NCBI GenBank assembly: GCA_036417435.1
Contig: CM070910.1
Location: 74,384,784-74,448,783, forward strand
Source: Inia geoffrensis
Lineage: Eukaryota; Chordata; Mammalia; Artiodactyla; Iniidae
DNA: 64,000 nt
Direction of reading: 5' to 3'
Below are positions 46,874 to 60,752 of the stretch, in pieces (the stretch's first letter is position 1; each line of letters starts with the position of its first letter). A program made the translations under genes and the position numbers. The notes beneath the pieces are model-generated. The model was given only the letters and a program-made list of their open reading frames with translations. It did no database searches and was not told where the DNA came from.

Positions 46874-48608
46874 CGACTACGCATGAACTGCATTTCAAAA
46901 CACAACAGAGTCTCACATTTACAAAGGAAATTTATGCTTTCTTAAGGTCAAAGAAGAGTGGGGAGGCTGCATAAAACCAGAGATTGACATTAGGACAGAT
47001 ACCATTCCATAAGCCAAATATATATTAGACAAGACCTACTCCTCGCTCAACCAAATGGACTCAACACCCCGTATTCCATACGTAGGAACATACCTGATTG
47101 TGAAGAAACTTAAAGCCCATACATTTATAGGTCTCCATAAGAAAATCACTTGTATACAGCAGCATACAGACAGCAGTGTAAATAAGCTAAATCCCCTTAT
47201 AAAAATAAATTTGAAAAAGAAAGCACAAGGACTGTGAAATAGAGAGAAATTTTTAAATAAGTCCTTGAGGGCTTGCGAGAAATCTTGGATTTACCACCTC
47301 TACATCACCAGCTGTGGGAGAGATAAGGCTGGACACTTGGGACTGATACTATTGGTGAGGGAATGCAGACCCTCTGAGGTAATGGTGCATGATTCCCATT
47401 CCACGGGTCCCAAATCTCCACGTTTAAGGGATTTATCCTTCAGCTAAAATATGCATGGAAAACCCAGAATATGTTCCACGAAGTGATCAGGCAAAATTTC
47501 TAAAATTCATCGCCATTTTCCCCCCCGGTACTCGAGTTCGCCTTTCCAGATGCGATATTAACATTCTCCCCACTTGGAGAGTCAGTGCCTTTGACCTCTT
47601 GTTTGGCAAAGTTTGCAATTTCTGTGGAAGATGAGCAGGAATAAGGAGAACCAATGAGCGGCTAACTCGATGTGTTTGGACGGGCACACTGAACGATGAT
47701 TTCCCTACAGGTAGAAGAATTCACCAAAGGCTCAGCGTGCCATGCCGGAACGAGATTAGGGCCTGAAGCAATTATTCGGGTTTGCGGTCAGCTCACAAGA
47801 AAGCGAGTTGAGAAAAGGAGATTTTTGGCACTGTAACTCACAATCCTGCGGAGTTCGAAATGACCCCTATCATCCAAAAATTTATTGAAGGAAGACTGTG
47901 GAGAGGACTTGAACACGACACAGAATTGCAGAAAACAGATATCAGGTGGTAGATAAGAATTGCTCTGAAATCGTAGGAAAAGAGGCAGCAGTTCGACAGT
48001 GATGCACTTGGCCAAAAAGGGCGTATGCGTTTTTTCCTGAATATATTCAGGAAAAAACGCATACGCCCTTTTTGGCCAACCAAGCAAGCCTGCAATGGAA
48101 ATCCGCACTACAAGGAAGTCTCACTTCCCACCGATCAAAAGGGCCCTCCGAAAAAAATGTAAAATCCAGAGAGGCAGGACAGGCCATGGAGAACCGGCAG
48201 CCTTGTTATGCTGATGGGCGGGATGTAAATTGCCAACAGCCACTCTGGAGAAGTGGATGGTGTTTCCTGGAACAAAGAAAAAACCAAGCTAGAGAGCCTA
48301 GGGCACTTCCACTTATGGTGCTATAGATTCGGAAAATTTAAATGAAAAAGACAGAGCCACACCAAAGTTTGGGGCTGCTCTGTGTACGGGAACCTTGACT
48401 ATGGTACAACTTCAATAGCCCAGAAAGAGAAAACTGGATATAGAAGTTGTGGTACATCCCTACAATGGAATATCACTCAACAATGAAATCAATGGCCACA
48501 GACCAGTAGCAGCATAATGAGTGGATTTAGTTATGATGATTCTAAGTGAAATAAGTCACACAGAAAAAGAAACATCATAAGATATCACTAATACCGGGAA
48601 TGGAAACA
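46874..48608 (+). repeat. Satellite monomer 28 (1,735 bp)
   Basis: The 5' block (acaaaggaaatttatgc, tttcttaagg) equals the special block of zone A monomers 11, 14 and 16. It is the first zone C copy and first member of the 28-29 / 30-31 dimer. The palindrome at 48008-48079 is perfect. Confidence 0.96.
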
Positions 48609-50343
48609 CGACTACGCATGAACTGCATTTCAAAACACAAGAGAGTCTCACATTTACAAAAGAAATTTATGCTTGCTTAAGGTCAAAGGAGAGTGGGGAG
48701 GCTGCATAAAACCAGAGATGGACATTAGGACAGATACCATTCCATAAGCCAAATATATATTAGACAAGACCTACTCCTCGCTCAATCAAATGGACTCAAC
48801 ACCCCGTATTCAATACCTAGGAATATACCTGACTGTGAAGAAACTTAAAACCCATACATTTATAGGTCTCCATAAGAAAATCACTTGTGTACAGCAGCAT
48901 ACACACAGCAGTGTAAATAAGCTAAATCCCCTTATAAAAATAAATTTGAAAAAGAAAGCACAAGGAATGTGAAATAGAGAGAAATTCTTAAATAAGTCCT
49001 TGAGGGCTTGCGAGAAATCTTGGATTGACCACCTCTACATCCACAGCTGTGGGAGAGATAAGACTGGACACTTGGGGCTGATACTATTGGTGAGGGAATG
49101 CAGACCCTTTGAGGTAATGGTGCATGATTCCCATTCCACGGGTCCCAAATCTCCACGTTTAAGGGATTTATCCTTCAGCTAAAATATGCATGGAAATCCC
49201 AGAATATGGTCCACGAAGTGATCAGGCAAAATTTCTAAAATTCATCGCCATTTTCCCCCCCGGTACTCGAGTTCGCCTTTCCAGATGTGATATTAACATT
49301 CTCCCCACTTGGAGAGTCAGTGTCTTTCACCTCTTGTTTGGCACAGTTTGCAATTTCTGTGGAAGATGAGCAGGAATAAGGAGAACCAATGAGCGGCTAA
49401 CTCGATGTGTTTGGACGGGCACACTGAACGATGATTTCCCTACAGGTAGAAGAATTCACCAAAGGCTCAGCGTGCCATGCCGGAACGAGATTAGGGCCTG
49501 AAGCAATTATTCGGGTTTGCGGTCAGCTCACAAGAAAGCGAGTTGAGAAAAGGAGATTTTTGGCACTGTAACTCACAATGCTGCGGAGTTCCAAATGACC
49601 CCTATCATCCAAAAATTTATTGAAGGAAGACTGTGGAGAGGACTTGAACACGACACAGAACTGCAGAAAAGAGATATCAGGTGGTAGATAAGAATTGCTA
49701 TGAAATCGTCGGAAAAGAGGCAGCAGTTCGACAGTGATGCACTTGGCCAAAAAGGGCGTATGCGTTTTTTCCTGAATATATTCAGGAAAAAACGCATACG
49801 CCCTTTTTGGCCAACCAAGCAAGCCTGCAATGGAAATCCGCACTACAAGGAAGTCTCACTTCCCACCGATCAAAAGGGCCCTCCGAAAAAAATGTAAAAT
49901 CCAGAGAGGCAGGACAGGCCATGGAGAACCGGCAGCCTTGTTATGCTGATGGGCGGGATGTAAATTGCCAACAGCCACTCTGGAGAAGTGGATGGTGTTT
50001 CCTGGAACAAAGAAAAAACCAAGCTAGAGAGCCTAGGGCACTTCCACTTATGGTGCTATAGATTCGGAAAATTTAAATGAAAAAGACAGAGCCACACCAA
50101 AGTTTGGGGTTGCTCTGTGTATGGGAACCTTGACTATGGTACAACTTGAATAGCCCAGAAAGAGAAAACTGGATATAGAAGTTGTGGTACATCCCTACAA
50201 TGGAATATCACTCAACAATGAAATCAATGGCCACAGACCAGTAGCAGCATAATGAGTGGATTTAGTTACGATGATTCTAAGTGAAATAAGTCACACAGAA
50301 AAAGAAACATCATAAGATATCACTAATGCCGGGAATGGAAACA
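48609..50343 (+). repeat. Satellite monomer 29 (1,735 bp)
   Basis: This is a ggattgaccacc type copy with gataagactggac near 49057 and ccccgtattcaatacc. cacaagagagtc near 48636 is shared with monomer 32. The palindrome at 49743-49814 is perfect. Confidence 0.96.
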
Positions 50344-52078
50344 CGACTACGCATGAACTGCATTTCAAAACACAACCGAGTCTCACATTTACAAAGGAAA
50401 TTTATGCTTGCTTAAGGTCAAAGGAGAGTGGGGAAGCTGCATAAAACCAGAGATGGACATTAGGACAGATACCATTCCATAAGCCAAATATATATTAGAC
50501 AAGACCTACTCCTCGCTCAACCAAATGGACTCAACACCCCGTATTCCATACCTAGGAATATACCTGACTGTGAAGAAACTTAAAGCCCATACATTTATAG
50601 GTCTCCATAAGAAAATCACTTGTATACAGCAGCATACACACGGCAGTGTAAATAAGCTAAATCCCCTTATAAAAATAAATTTGAAAAAGAAAGCACAAGG
50701 ACTGTGAAATAGAGAGAAATTCTTAAATAAGTCCTTGAGGGCTTGCGAGAAATCTTGGATTTACCACCTCTACATCACCAGCTGTGGGAGAGATAAGGCT
50801 GGACACTTGGGACTGATACTATTGGTGAGGGAATGCAGACCATCTGAGGTAATGGTGCATGATTCCCATTCCACCGGTCCCAAATCTCCACGTTTAAGGG
50901 ATTTATCCTTCAGCTAAAATATGCATGGAAAACCCAGAATATGGTCCACGAAGTGATCAGGCAAAATTTCTAAAATTCATCGCCATTTTCCCCCCCGGTA
51001 CTCGAGTTCGCCTTTCCAGATGCGATATTAACATTCTCCCCACTTGGAGAGTCAGTGCCTTTGACCTCTTGTTTGGCACAGTTTGCAATTTCTGTGGAAG
51101 ATGAGCAGGAATAAGGAGAACCAATGAGCGGCTAACTCGATGTGTTTGGACGGGCACACTGAACGATGATTTCCCTACAGGTAGAAGAATTCACCAAAGG
51201 CTCAGCGTGCCATGCCGGAACGAGATTAGGGCCTGAAGCAATTATTCGGGTTTGCGGTCAGCTCACAAGAAAGCGAGTTGAGAAAAGGAGATTTTTGGCA
51301 CTGTAACTCACAATCCTGCGGAGTTCCAAATGACCCCTATCATCCAAAAATTTATTGAAGGAAGACTGTGGAGAGGACTTTAACACGACACAGAATTGCA
51401 GAAAACAGATATCAGGTGGTAGATAAGAATTGCTCTGAAATCGTAGGAAAAGAGGCAGCAGTTCGACAGAGATGCACTTGGCCAAAAAGGGCGTATGCGT
51501 TTTTTCCTGAATATATTCAGGAAAAAACGCATACACCCTTTTTGGCCAACCAAGCAAGCCTGCAATGGAAATCCGCACTACAAGGAAGTCTCACTTCCCA
51601 CCGATCAAAAGGGCCCTCCGAAAAAAATGTAAAATCCAGAGACGCAGGACAGGCCATGGTGAACAGGCAGCCTTGTTATGCTGATGGGCGGGATGTAAAT
51701 TGCCAACAGCCACTCTGGAGAAGTGGATGGTGTTTCCTGGAACAAAGAAAAAACCAAGCTGGAGAGCCTAGGGCACTTCCACTTATGGTGCTATAGATTC
51801 GGAAAATTTAAATGAAAAAGACAGAGCCACACCAAAGTTTGGGGCTGCTCTGTGTACGGGTACCTTGACTATGGTACAACTTCAATAGCCCAGAAAGAGA
51901 AAACTGGATATAGAAGTTGTGGTACATCCCTACAATGGAATATCACTCAACAATGAAATCAATGGCCACAGACCAGTAGCAGCATAATGAGTGGATTTAG
52001 TTACGATGATTCCAAGTGAAATAAGTCACACAGAAAAAGAAACATCATAAGATATCACTAATACCGGGAATGGAAACA
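50344..52078 (+). repeat. Satellite monomer 30 (1,735 bp)
   Basis: This is the dimer-block homologue of monomer 28. It shares ttccaccggtccc with monomer 34. The palindrome at 51478-51549 has one mismatch (catacaccc). A base change just before the palindrome (cgacagagatg) removes a stop codon and joins reading frames through the palindrome, giving a 142-codon ORF at 51368-51796 that no other copy has. Confidence 0.96.
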
Positions 52079-53813
52079 CGACTACGCATGAACTGCATTT
52101 CAAAACACAACAGAGTCTCACATTTACAAAAGAAATTTATTCTTGCTTAAGGTCAAAGGAGAGTGGGGAGGCTGCATAAACCCAGAGATGGACATTAGGA
52201 CAGATACCATTCCATAAGCCAAATATATATTAGACAAGACCTACTCCTCGCTCAACCAAATGGACTCAACACCCCGTATTCAATACCTAGGAATATACCT
52301 GACTGTGAAGAAACTTAAAACCCATACATTTATAGGTCTCCATAAGAAAATCACTTGTGTACAGCAGCATACACACAGCAGTGTAAATAAGCTAAATCCC
52401 CTTATAAAAATAAATTTGAAAAAGAAAGCACAAGGAATGTGAAATAGAGAGAAATTCTTAAATAAGTCCTTGAGGGCTTGCGAGAAATCTTGGATTGACC
52501 ACCTCTACATCCACAGCTGTGGGAGAGATAAGACTGGACACTTGGGGCTGATACTATTGGTGAGGGAATGCAGACCCTTTGAGGTAATGGTGCATGATTC
52601 CCATTCCACGGGTCCCAAATCTCCACGTTTAAGGGATTTATCCTTCAGCTAAAATATGCATGGAAATCCCAGAATATGGTCCACGATGTGATCAGGCAAA
52701 ATTTCTAAAATTCATCACCATTTTCCCCCCCGGTACTCGAGTTCGCCTTTCCAGATGCGATATTAACATTCTCCCCACTTGGAGAGTCAGTGTCTTTCAC
52801 CTCTTGTTTGGCACAGTTTGCAATTTCTGTGGAAGATGAGCAGGAATAAGGAGAACCAATGAGGGGCTAACTCGATGTGTTTGGACGGGCAAACTGAACG
52901 ATGATTTCCCTACAGGAAGAAGAATTCACCAAAGGCTCAGCGTGCCATGCCGGAACGAGATTAGGGCCTGAAGCAATTATTCGGGTTTGCGGTCAGCTCA
53001 CAAGAAAGCGAGTTGAGAAAAGGAGATTTTTGGCACTGTAACTCACAATCCTGCGGAGTTCCAAATGACCCCTATCATCCAAAAATTTATTGAAGGAAGA
53101 CTGTGAAGAGGACTTGAACACGACACAGAACTGCAGAAAACAGATATCAGGTGGTAGATAAGAATTGCTCTGAAATTGTAGGAAAAGAGGCAGCAGTTCG
53201 ACAGTGATGCACTTGGCCAAAAAGGGCGTATGCGTTTTTTCCTGAATATATTCAGGAAAAAACGCATACGCCCTTTTTGGCCAACCAAGCAAGCCTGCAA
53301 TGGAAATCCGCACTACAAGGAAGTCTCACTTCCCACCGATCAAAAGGGCCCTCCGAAAAAAATGTAAAATCCAGAGACGCAGGACAGGCCATGGAGAACC
53401 GGCAGCCTTGTTATGCTGATGGGCGGGATGTAAATTGCCAACAGCCACTCTGGAGAAGTCGATGGTGTTTCCTGGAACAAAGAAAAAACCAAGCTGGAGA
53501 GCCTAGGGCACTTCCACTTATGGTGCTATAGATTCGGAAAATTTAAATGAAAAAGACAGAGCCACACCAAAGTTTGGGGCTGCTCTGTGTAAGGTAACCT
53601 TGACTATGGTACAACTTCAATAGCCCAGAAAGAGAAAACTGGATATAGAAGTTGTGGTACATCCCTACAATGGAATATCACTCAACAATGAAATCAATGG
53701 CCACAGACCAGTAGCAGCATAATGAGTGGATTTAGTTCCGATGATTCTAAGTGAAATAAGTCACACAGAGAAAGAAACATCATAAGATATCACTAATACC
53801 GGGAATGGAAACA
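52079..53813 (+). repeat. Satellite monomer 31 (1,735 bp)
   Basis: This is the dimer-block homologue of monomer 29 (ggattgaccacc, gataagactggac). gagacgcaggac near 53374 is shared with the preceding monomer 30. The palindrome at 53213-53284 is perfect. Confidence 0.96.
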
Positions 53814-55546
53814 CGACTACGCATGAACTGCATTTCAAAACACAAGAGAGTCTCACATTTACAAAAGAAATTTATGCTTGCTTAAGGTCTAAGGAGAGTG
53901 GGGAGGCTGCATAAAACCAGAGATGGACATTAGGACAGATACCATTCCATAAGCCAAATATATATTAGACAAGACCTACTCCTCGCTCAACCAAATGGAC
54001 TCAACACCCCGTATTCAATACCTAGGAATATACCTGACTGTGAAGAAACTTAAAACCCATACATTTATAGGTCTCCATAAGAAAATCACTTGTTTACAGC
54101 AGCATACACACAGCAGTGTAAATAAGCTAAATCCCCTTATAAAAATAAATTTGAAAAAGAAAGAACAAGGAATGTGAAATAGAGAGAAATTCTTAAATAA
54201 GTCCTTGAGGGCTTGCGAGAAATCTTGGATTGACCACCTCTACATCCACAGCTGTGGGAGAGATAGGACTGGACACTTGGGGCTGATACTATTGCTGAGG
54301 GAATGCAGACCCTTTGAGGTAATGGTGCATTATTCCCATTCCACGGGTCCCAAATCTCCACGTTTAAGGGATTTATCCTTCAGCTAAAATATGCATGGAA
54401 ATCCCAGAATATGGTCCACGAAGTGATCAGGCAAAATTTCTAAAATTCATCGCCATTTTCCCCCCCGTACTCGAGTTCGCCTTTCCAGATGCGATATTAA
54501 CATTCTCCTCACTTGGAGAGTCAGTGTCTTTCACCTCTTGTTTCGCACAGTTTGCAATTTCTGTGGAAGATGAGCAGGAATAAGGAGAACCAATGAGCGG
54601 CTAACTCGATGTGTTTGGACGGGCACACTGAACGATGATTTCCCTACAGGTAGAAGAATTCACCAAAGGCTCAGCGTGCCATGCCGGAACGAGATTAGGG
54701 CCTGAAGCAATTATTCGGGTTTGCGGTCAGCTCACAAGAAAGCGAGTTGAGAAAAGGAGATTTTTGGCACTGTAACTCACAATCCTGTGGAGTTCCAAAT
54801 GACCCCTATCATCCAAAAATTTATTGAAGGAAGAGTGTGAAGAGGACTTGAACACGACACAGAATTGCAGAAAACAGATATCAGGTGGTAGATAAGAATT
54901 GCTCTGAAATCGTAGAAAAGAGGCAGCAGTTCGACAGTGATGCACTTGGCCAAAAAGGGCGTATGCGTTTTTTCCTGAATATATTCAGGAAAAAACGCAT
55001 ACGCCCTTTTGGGCCAACCAAGCAAGCCTGCAATGGAAATCCGCACTACAAGGAAGTCTCACTTCCCACCGATCAATAGGGCCCTCCGAAAAAAATGTAA
55101 AATCCAGAGAGGCAGGACAGGCCATGGAGAACTGGCAGCCTTGTTATGCTGATGGGCGGGATGTAAATTGCCAACAGCCACTCTGGAGAAGTGGATGGTG
55201 TTTCCTGGAACAAAGAAAAAACCAAGCTACAGAGCCTAGGGCACTTCCACTTATGGTGCTATAGATTCGGAAAATTTAAATGAAAAAGACAGAGCCACAC
55301 CAAAGTTTGGGGCTGCTCTGTGTACGGGAACCTTGACTATGGTACAACTTCAATAGCCCAGAAAGAGAAAACTGGATATAGAAGTTGTGGTACATCCCTA
55401 CAATGGAATATCACTCAACAATGAAATCAATGGCCACAGACCAGTAGCAGCATAATGAGTGGATTTAGTTACGATGATTCTAAGTGAAATAAGTCACACA
55501 GAAAAAGAAACATCATAAGATATCACTAATACCGGGAATGGAAACA
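53814..55546 (+). repeat. Satellite monomer 32 (1,733 bp)
   Basis: It is ggattgaccacc type. Two one-base deletions are visible, in the poly-C region (ccccccgtactcgag near 54466) and in atcgtagaaaagagg near 54909. The palindrome is at 54946-55017 with one mismatch (gggcc), the same change as in monomers 2 and 4. Confidence 0.96.
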
Positions 55547-57281
55547 CGACTACGCATGAACTGCATTTCAAAACACAACAGAGTCTCACATTTACAAAGG
55601 AAATTTATGCTTGCTTAATGTCAAAGGAGAGTGGGGAGGCTGCATAAAACCAGAGATGGACATTAGGACAGATACCATTCCATAAGCCAAATATATATTA
55701 GACAAGACCTACTCCTCGCTCAACCAAATGGACTCAACACCCCATATTCAATACCTAGGAATATACCTGACTGTGAAGAAACTTAAAACCCATACATTTA
55801 TAGGTCTCCATAAGAAAATCACTTGTGTACAGCAGCATACACACAGCAGTGTAAATAAGCTAAATCCCCTTATAAAAATAAATTTGAAAAAGAAAGCACA
55901 AGGAATGTGAAATAGAGAGAAATTCTTAAATAAGTCCTTGAGGGCTTGCAAGAAATCTTGGATTGACCACCTCTACATCCACAGCGGTGGGAGAGATAAG
56001 ACTGGACACTTGGGGCTGTTACTATTGGTGAGGGAATGCAGACCCTTTGAGGTAATGGTGCATGATTCCCATTCCACGGGTCCCAAATCTCCACGTTTAA
56101 GGGATTTATCCTTCAGCTAAAATATGCATGGAAATCCCAGAATATGGTCCACGAAGTGATCAGGCAAAATTTCTAAAATTCATCGCCATTTCCCCCCCCG
56201 GTACTCGAGTTCGCCTTTCCAGATGCGATATTAACATTCTCCCCACTTGGAGAGTCAGTGTCTTTCACCTCTTGTTTGGCACAGTTTGCAATTTCTGTGG
56301 AAGAGGAGCAGGAATAAGGAGAACCAATGAGCGGCTAACTCGATGTGTTTGGACGGGCACACTGAACGATGATTTCCCTACAGGTAGAAGAATTCACCAA
56401 AGGCTCAGCGTGCCATGCCGGAACGAGATTAGGGCCTGAAGCAATTATTCGGGTTTGCGGTCAGCTCACAAGAAAGCGAGTTGAGAAAAGGAGATTTTTG
56501 GCACTGTAACTCACAATCCTGCGGAGTTCCAAATGACCCCTATCATCCAAAAATTTATTGAAGGAAGACTGTGGAGAGGACTTGAACACGACAAAGAATT
56601 GCAGAAAACAGATATCAGGTGGTAGATAAGAATTGCTCTGATATCGTAGGAAAAGAGGCAGCAGTTCGACAGTGATGCACTTGGCCAAAAAGGGCGTATG
56701 CGTTTTTTCCTGAATATATTCAGGAAAAAACGCATACGCCCTTTTTGGCCAACCAAGCAAGCCTGCAATGGAAATCCGCACTACAAGGAAGTCTCACTTC
56801 CCACCGATCAAAAGGGCCCTCCGAAAAAAATGTAAAATCCAGAGAGGCAGGACAGGCCATGGAGAACCGGCAGCCTTGTTATGCTGATGGGCGGGATGTA
56901 AATTGCCAACAGCCACTCTGGAGAAGTGGATGGTGTTTCCTGGAACAAAGAAAAAACCAAGCTAGAGAGCCTAGGGCACTTCCACTTACGGTGCTATAGA
57001 TTCGGAAAATTTAAATGAAAAAGACAGAGCCACACCAAAGTTTGGGGTTGCTCTGTGTACGGGAACCTTGACTATGGTACAACTTCAATAGCCCAGAAAG
57101 AGAAAACTGGATATAGAAGTTGTGGTACATCCCTACAATGGAATATCACTCAACAATGAAATCAATGGCCACAGACCAGTAGCAGCATAATGAGTGGATT
57201 TAGTTACGATGATTCTAAGTGAAATAAGTCACACAGAAAAAGAAACATCATAAGATATCACTAATACCGGGAATGGAAACA
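55547..57281 (+). repeat. Satellite monomer 33 (1,735 bp)
   Basis: It is ggattgaccacc type with private bases cacagcggtggg near 55980 and gaagaggagcag near 56300. The latter opens a longer + strand frame. The palindrome at 56681-56752 is perfect. Confidence 0.96.
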
Positions 57282-59017
57282 CGACTACGCATGAACTGCA
57301 TTTCAAAACACAACAGAGTCTCACATTTACAAAGGAAATTTATGCTTGCTTAAGGTCAAAGGAGAGTGGGGAGGCTGCATAAAACCAGAGATTGACATTA
57401 GGACAGATACCATTCCATAAGCCAAATATATATTAGACAAGACCTACTCCTCGCTCAACCAAATGGACTCAACACCCCGTATTCCATACCTAGGAATATA
57501 CCTGACTGTGAAGAAACTTAAAGCCCATACATTTATAGGTCTCCATAAGAAAATCACTTGTATACAGCAGCATACACACAGCAGTGTAAATAAGCTAAAT
57601 CCCCTTATAAAAATAAATTTGAAAAAGAAAGCACAAGGACTGTAAAATAGAGAGAAATTCTTAAATAAGTCCTTGAGGGCTTGTGAGAAATCTTGGATTT
57701 ACCACCTCTACATCACCAGCTGTGGGAGAGATAAGGCTGGACACTTGGGACTGATACTATTGGTGAGGGACTGCAGACCCTCTGAGGTAATGGTGCATGA
57801 TTCCCATTCCACCGGTCCCAAATCTCCACGTTTAAGGGATTTATTCTTCAGCTAAAATATGCATGGAAAACCCAGAATATGGTCCACGAAGTGATCAGGC
57901 AAAATTTCTAAAATTCATCGCCATTTCACCCCCCTGTTACTCGAGTTCGCCTTTCCAGATGCGATATTAACATTCTCCCCAATTCGAGAGTTAGTGCCTT
58001 TGACCTCTTGATTGGCACAGTTTGCAATTTCTGTGGAAGATGAGCAGGAATAAGGAGAACCAATGAGCGGCTAACTCGATGTGTTTGGACGGGCAAATTG
58101 AACGATGATTTCCCTACAGGAAGAAGAATTCACCAAAGGCTCAGCGTGCCATGCCGGCACGAGATTAGGGCCTGAAGCAATTATTCGGGTTTGCGGTCAG
58201 CTCACAAGAAAGCGAGTTGAGAAAAGGAGATTTTTGGCACTGTAACTCACAATCCTGCGGAGTTCCAAATGACCCCTATCATCCAAAAATTTATTGAAGG
58301 AAGACTGTGAAGAGGACTTGAACACGACACAGAATTGCAGAAAACAGATATCAGGTGGTAGATAAGAATTGCTCTGAAATCGTAGGAAAAGAGGCAGCAG
58401 TTCGACAGTGATGCACTTGGCCAAAAAGGGCGTATGCGTTTTTTCCTGAATATATTCAGGAAAAAACGCATACGCCCTTTTTGGCCAACCAAGCAAGCCT
58501 GCAATGGAAATCCGCACTACAAGGAAGTCTCACTTCCCACCGATCAAAAGGGCCCTCCGAAAAAAATGTAAAATCCAGAGAGGCAGGACAGGCCATGGAG
58601 AACCCGCAGCCTTGTTATGCTGATGGGCGGGATGTAAATTGCCAACAGCCACTCTGGAGAAGTGGATGGTGTTTCCTGGAACAAAGAAAAAACCAAGCTA
58701 GAGAGCCTAGGGCACTTCCACTTATGGTGCTATAGATTCGGAAAATTTAAATGAAAAAGACAGAGCCACACCAAAGTTTGGGGCTGCTCTGTGTACGGGA
58801 ACCTTGACTATGGTACAACTTCAATAGCCCAGAAAGAGAAAACTGGATATAGAAGTTGTGGTATATCCCTACAATGGAATATCACTCAACAATGAAATCA
58901 ATGGCCACAGACCAGTAGCAGCATAATGAGTGGATTTAGTTACGATGATTCTAAGTGAAATAAGTCACACAGAAAAAGAAACATCATAAGATATCACTAA
59001 TACCGGGAATGGAAACA
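57282..59017 (+). repeat. Satellite monomer 34 (1,736 bp) with a zone A patch
   Basis: The flanks are zone C type (ccccgtattcc, gaaaactgg). From ~57925 to at least ~58165 the sequence is zone A type (atttcacccccctgttac, ccaattcgagag, caggaagaag, gccggcacgag), most like monomers 1-5. The palindrome at 58417-58488 is perfect. Confidence 0.96.
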
Positions 59018-60752
59018 CGACTACGCATGAACTGCATTTCAAAACACAACAGAGTCTCACATTTACAAAGGAAATTTATGCTTGCGTAAGGTCAAAGGAG
59101 AGTGGGGAAGCTGCATAAAACCAGAGATTGACATTAGGACAGATACCATTCCATAAGCCAAATATATATTAGACAAGACCTACTCCTCGCTCAACCAAAT
59201 GGACTCAACACCCCGTATTCCATACCTAGGAATATACCTGACTGTGAAGAAACTTAAAGCCCATACATTTATAGGTCTCCATAAGAAAATCACTTGTATA
59301 CAGCAGCATACACACAGCAGTGTAAATAAGCTAAATCCCCTTATAAAAATAAATTTGAAAAAGAAAGCACAAGGACTGTGAAATAGAGAGAAATTCTTAA
59401 ATAAGTCCTTGAGGGCTTGCGAGAAATCTTGGATTTACCACCTCTACATCACCAGCTGTGGGAGAGATAAGGCTGGACACTTGGGACTGATACTATTGGT
59501 GAGGGAATGCAGACCCTCTGAGGTAATGGTGCATGATTCCCATTGCACGGGTCCCAAATTTCCACGTTTAAGGGATTTATCCTTCAGCTAAAATATGCAT
59601 GGAAAACCTAGAATATGGTCCACGAAGTGATCAGGCAAAATTTCTAAATTTCATCGCCATTTTCCCCCCCGGTACTCGAGTTCGCCTTTCCAGATGCGAT
59701 ATTAACATTCTCCCCACTTGGAGAGTCAGTGCCTTTGACCTCTTGTTTGGCACAGTTTGCAATTCCTGTGGAAGATGAGCAGGAATAAGGAGAACCAATG
59801 AGCGGCTAACTCGATGTGTTTGGACGGGCACACTGAACGATGATTTCCCTACAGGTAGAAGAATTCACCAAAGGCTCAGCGTGCCATGCCGGAACGAGAT
59901 TAGGGCCTGAAGCAATTATTCGGGTTTGCGGTCAGCTCACAAGAAAGCGAGTTGAGAAAAGGAGATTTTTGGCACTGTAACTCACAATCCTGCGGAGTTC
60001 CAAGTGACCCTTATCATCCAAAAATTTATTGAAGGAAGACTGTGGAGAGGACTTGAACACGACACAGAATTGCAGAAAACAGATATCAGGTGGTAGATAA
60101 GAATTGCTCTGAAATCGTAGGAATAGAGGCAGCAGTTCGACAGTGATGCACTTGGCCAAAAAGGGCGTATGCGTTTTTTCCTGAATATATTCAGGAAAAA
60201 ACGCATACGCCCTTTTTGGCCAACCAAGCAAGCCTGCAATGGAAATCCGCACTACAAGGAAGTCTCACTTCCCACCGATCAAAAGGGCCCTCCGAAAAAA
60301 ATGTAAAATCCAGAGAGGCAGGACAGGCCATGGAGAACCGGCAGCCTTGTTATGCTGATGGGCGGGATGTAAATTGCCAACAGCCACTCTGGAGAAGTGG
60401 ATGGTGTTTCCTGGAACAAAGAAAAAACCAAGCTAGAGAGCCTAGGGCACTTCCACTTATGGTGCTATAGATTCGGAAAATTTAAATGAAAAAGACAGAG
60501 CCACACCAAAGTTGGGGGTTGCTCTGTGTACGGGAACCTAGACTATGGTACAACTACAATAGCCCAGAAAGAGAAAACTGGATATAGAAGTTGTGGTACA
60601 TCCCTACAATGGAATAGCACTCAACAATGAAATCAATGGCCACAGACCAGTAGCAGCATAATGAGTGGATTTAGTTACGATGATTCTAAGTGAAATAAGT
60701 CACACAGAAAAAGAAACATCATAAGATATCACTAATACCGGGAATGGAAACA
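59018..60752 (+). repeat. Satellite monomer 35 (1,735 bp), near twin of 36
   Basis: It shares many otherwise private bases with monomer 36: cccattgcacggg, caaatttccacg, aaacctagaat, caattcctgtgg, ggaatagaggc, gttgggggttgc, acctagactatgg and aactacaatag. The palindrome at 60152-60223 is perfect. Confidence 0.96.
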
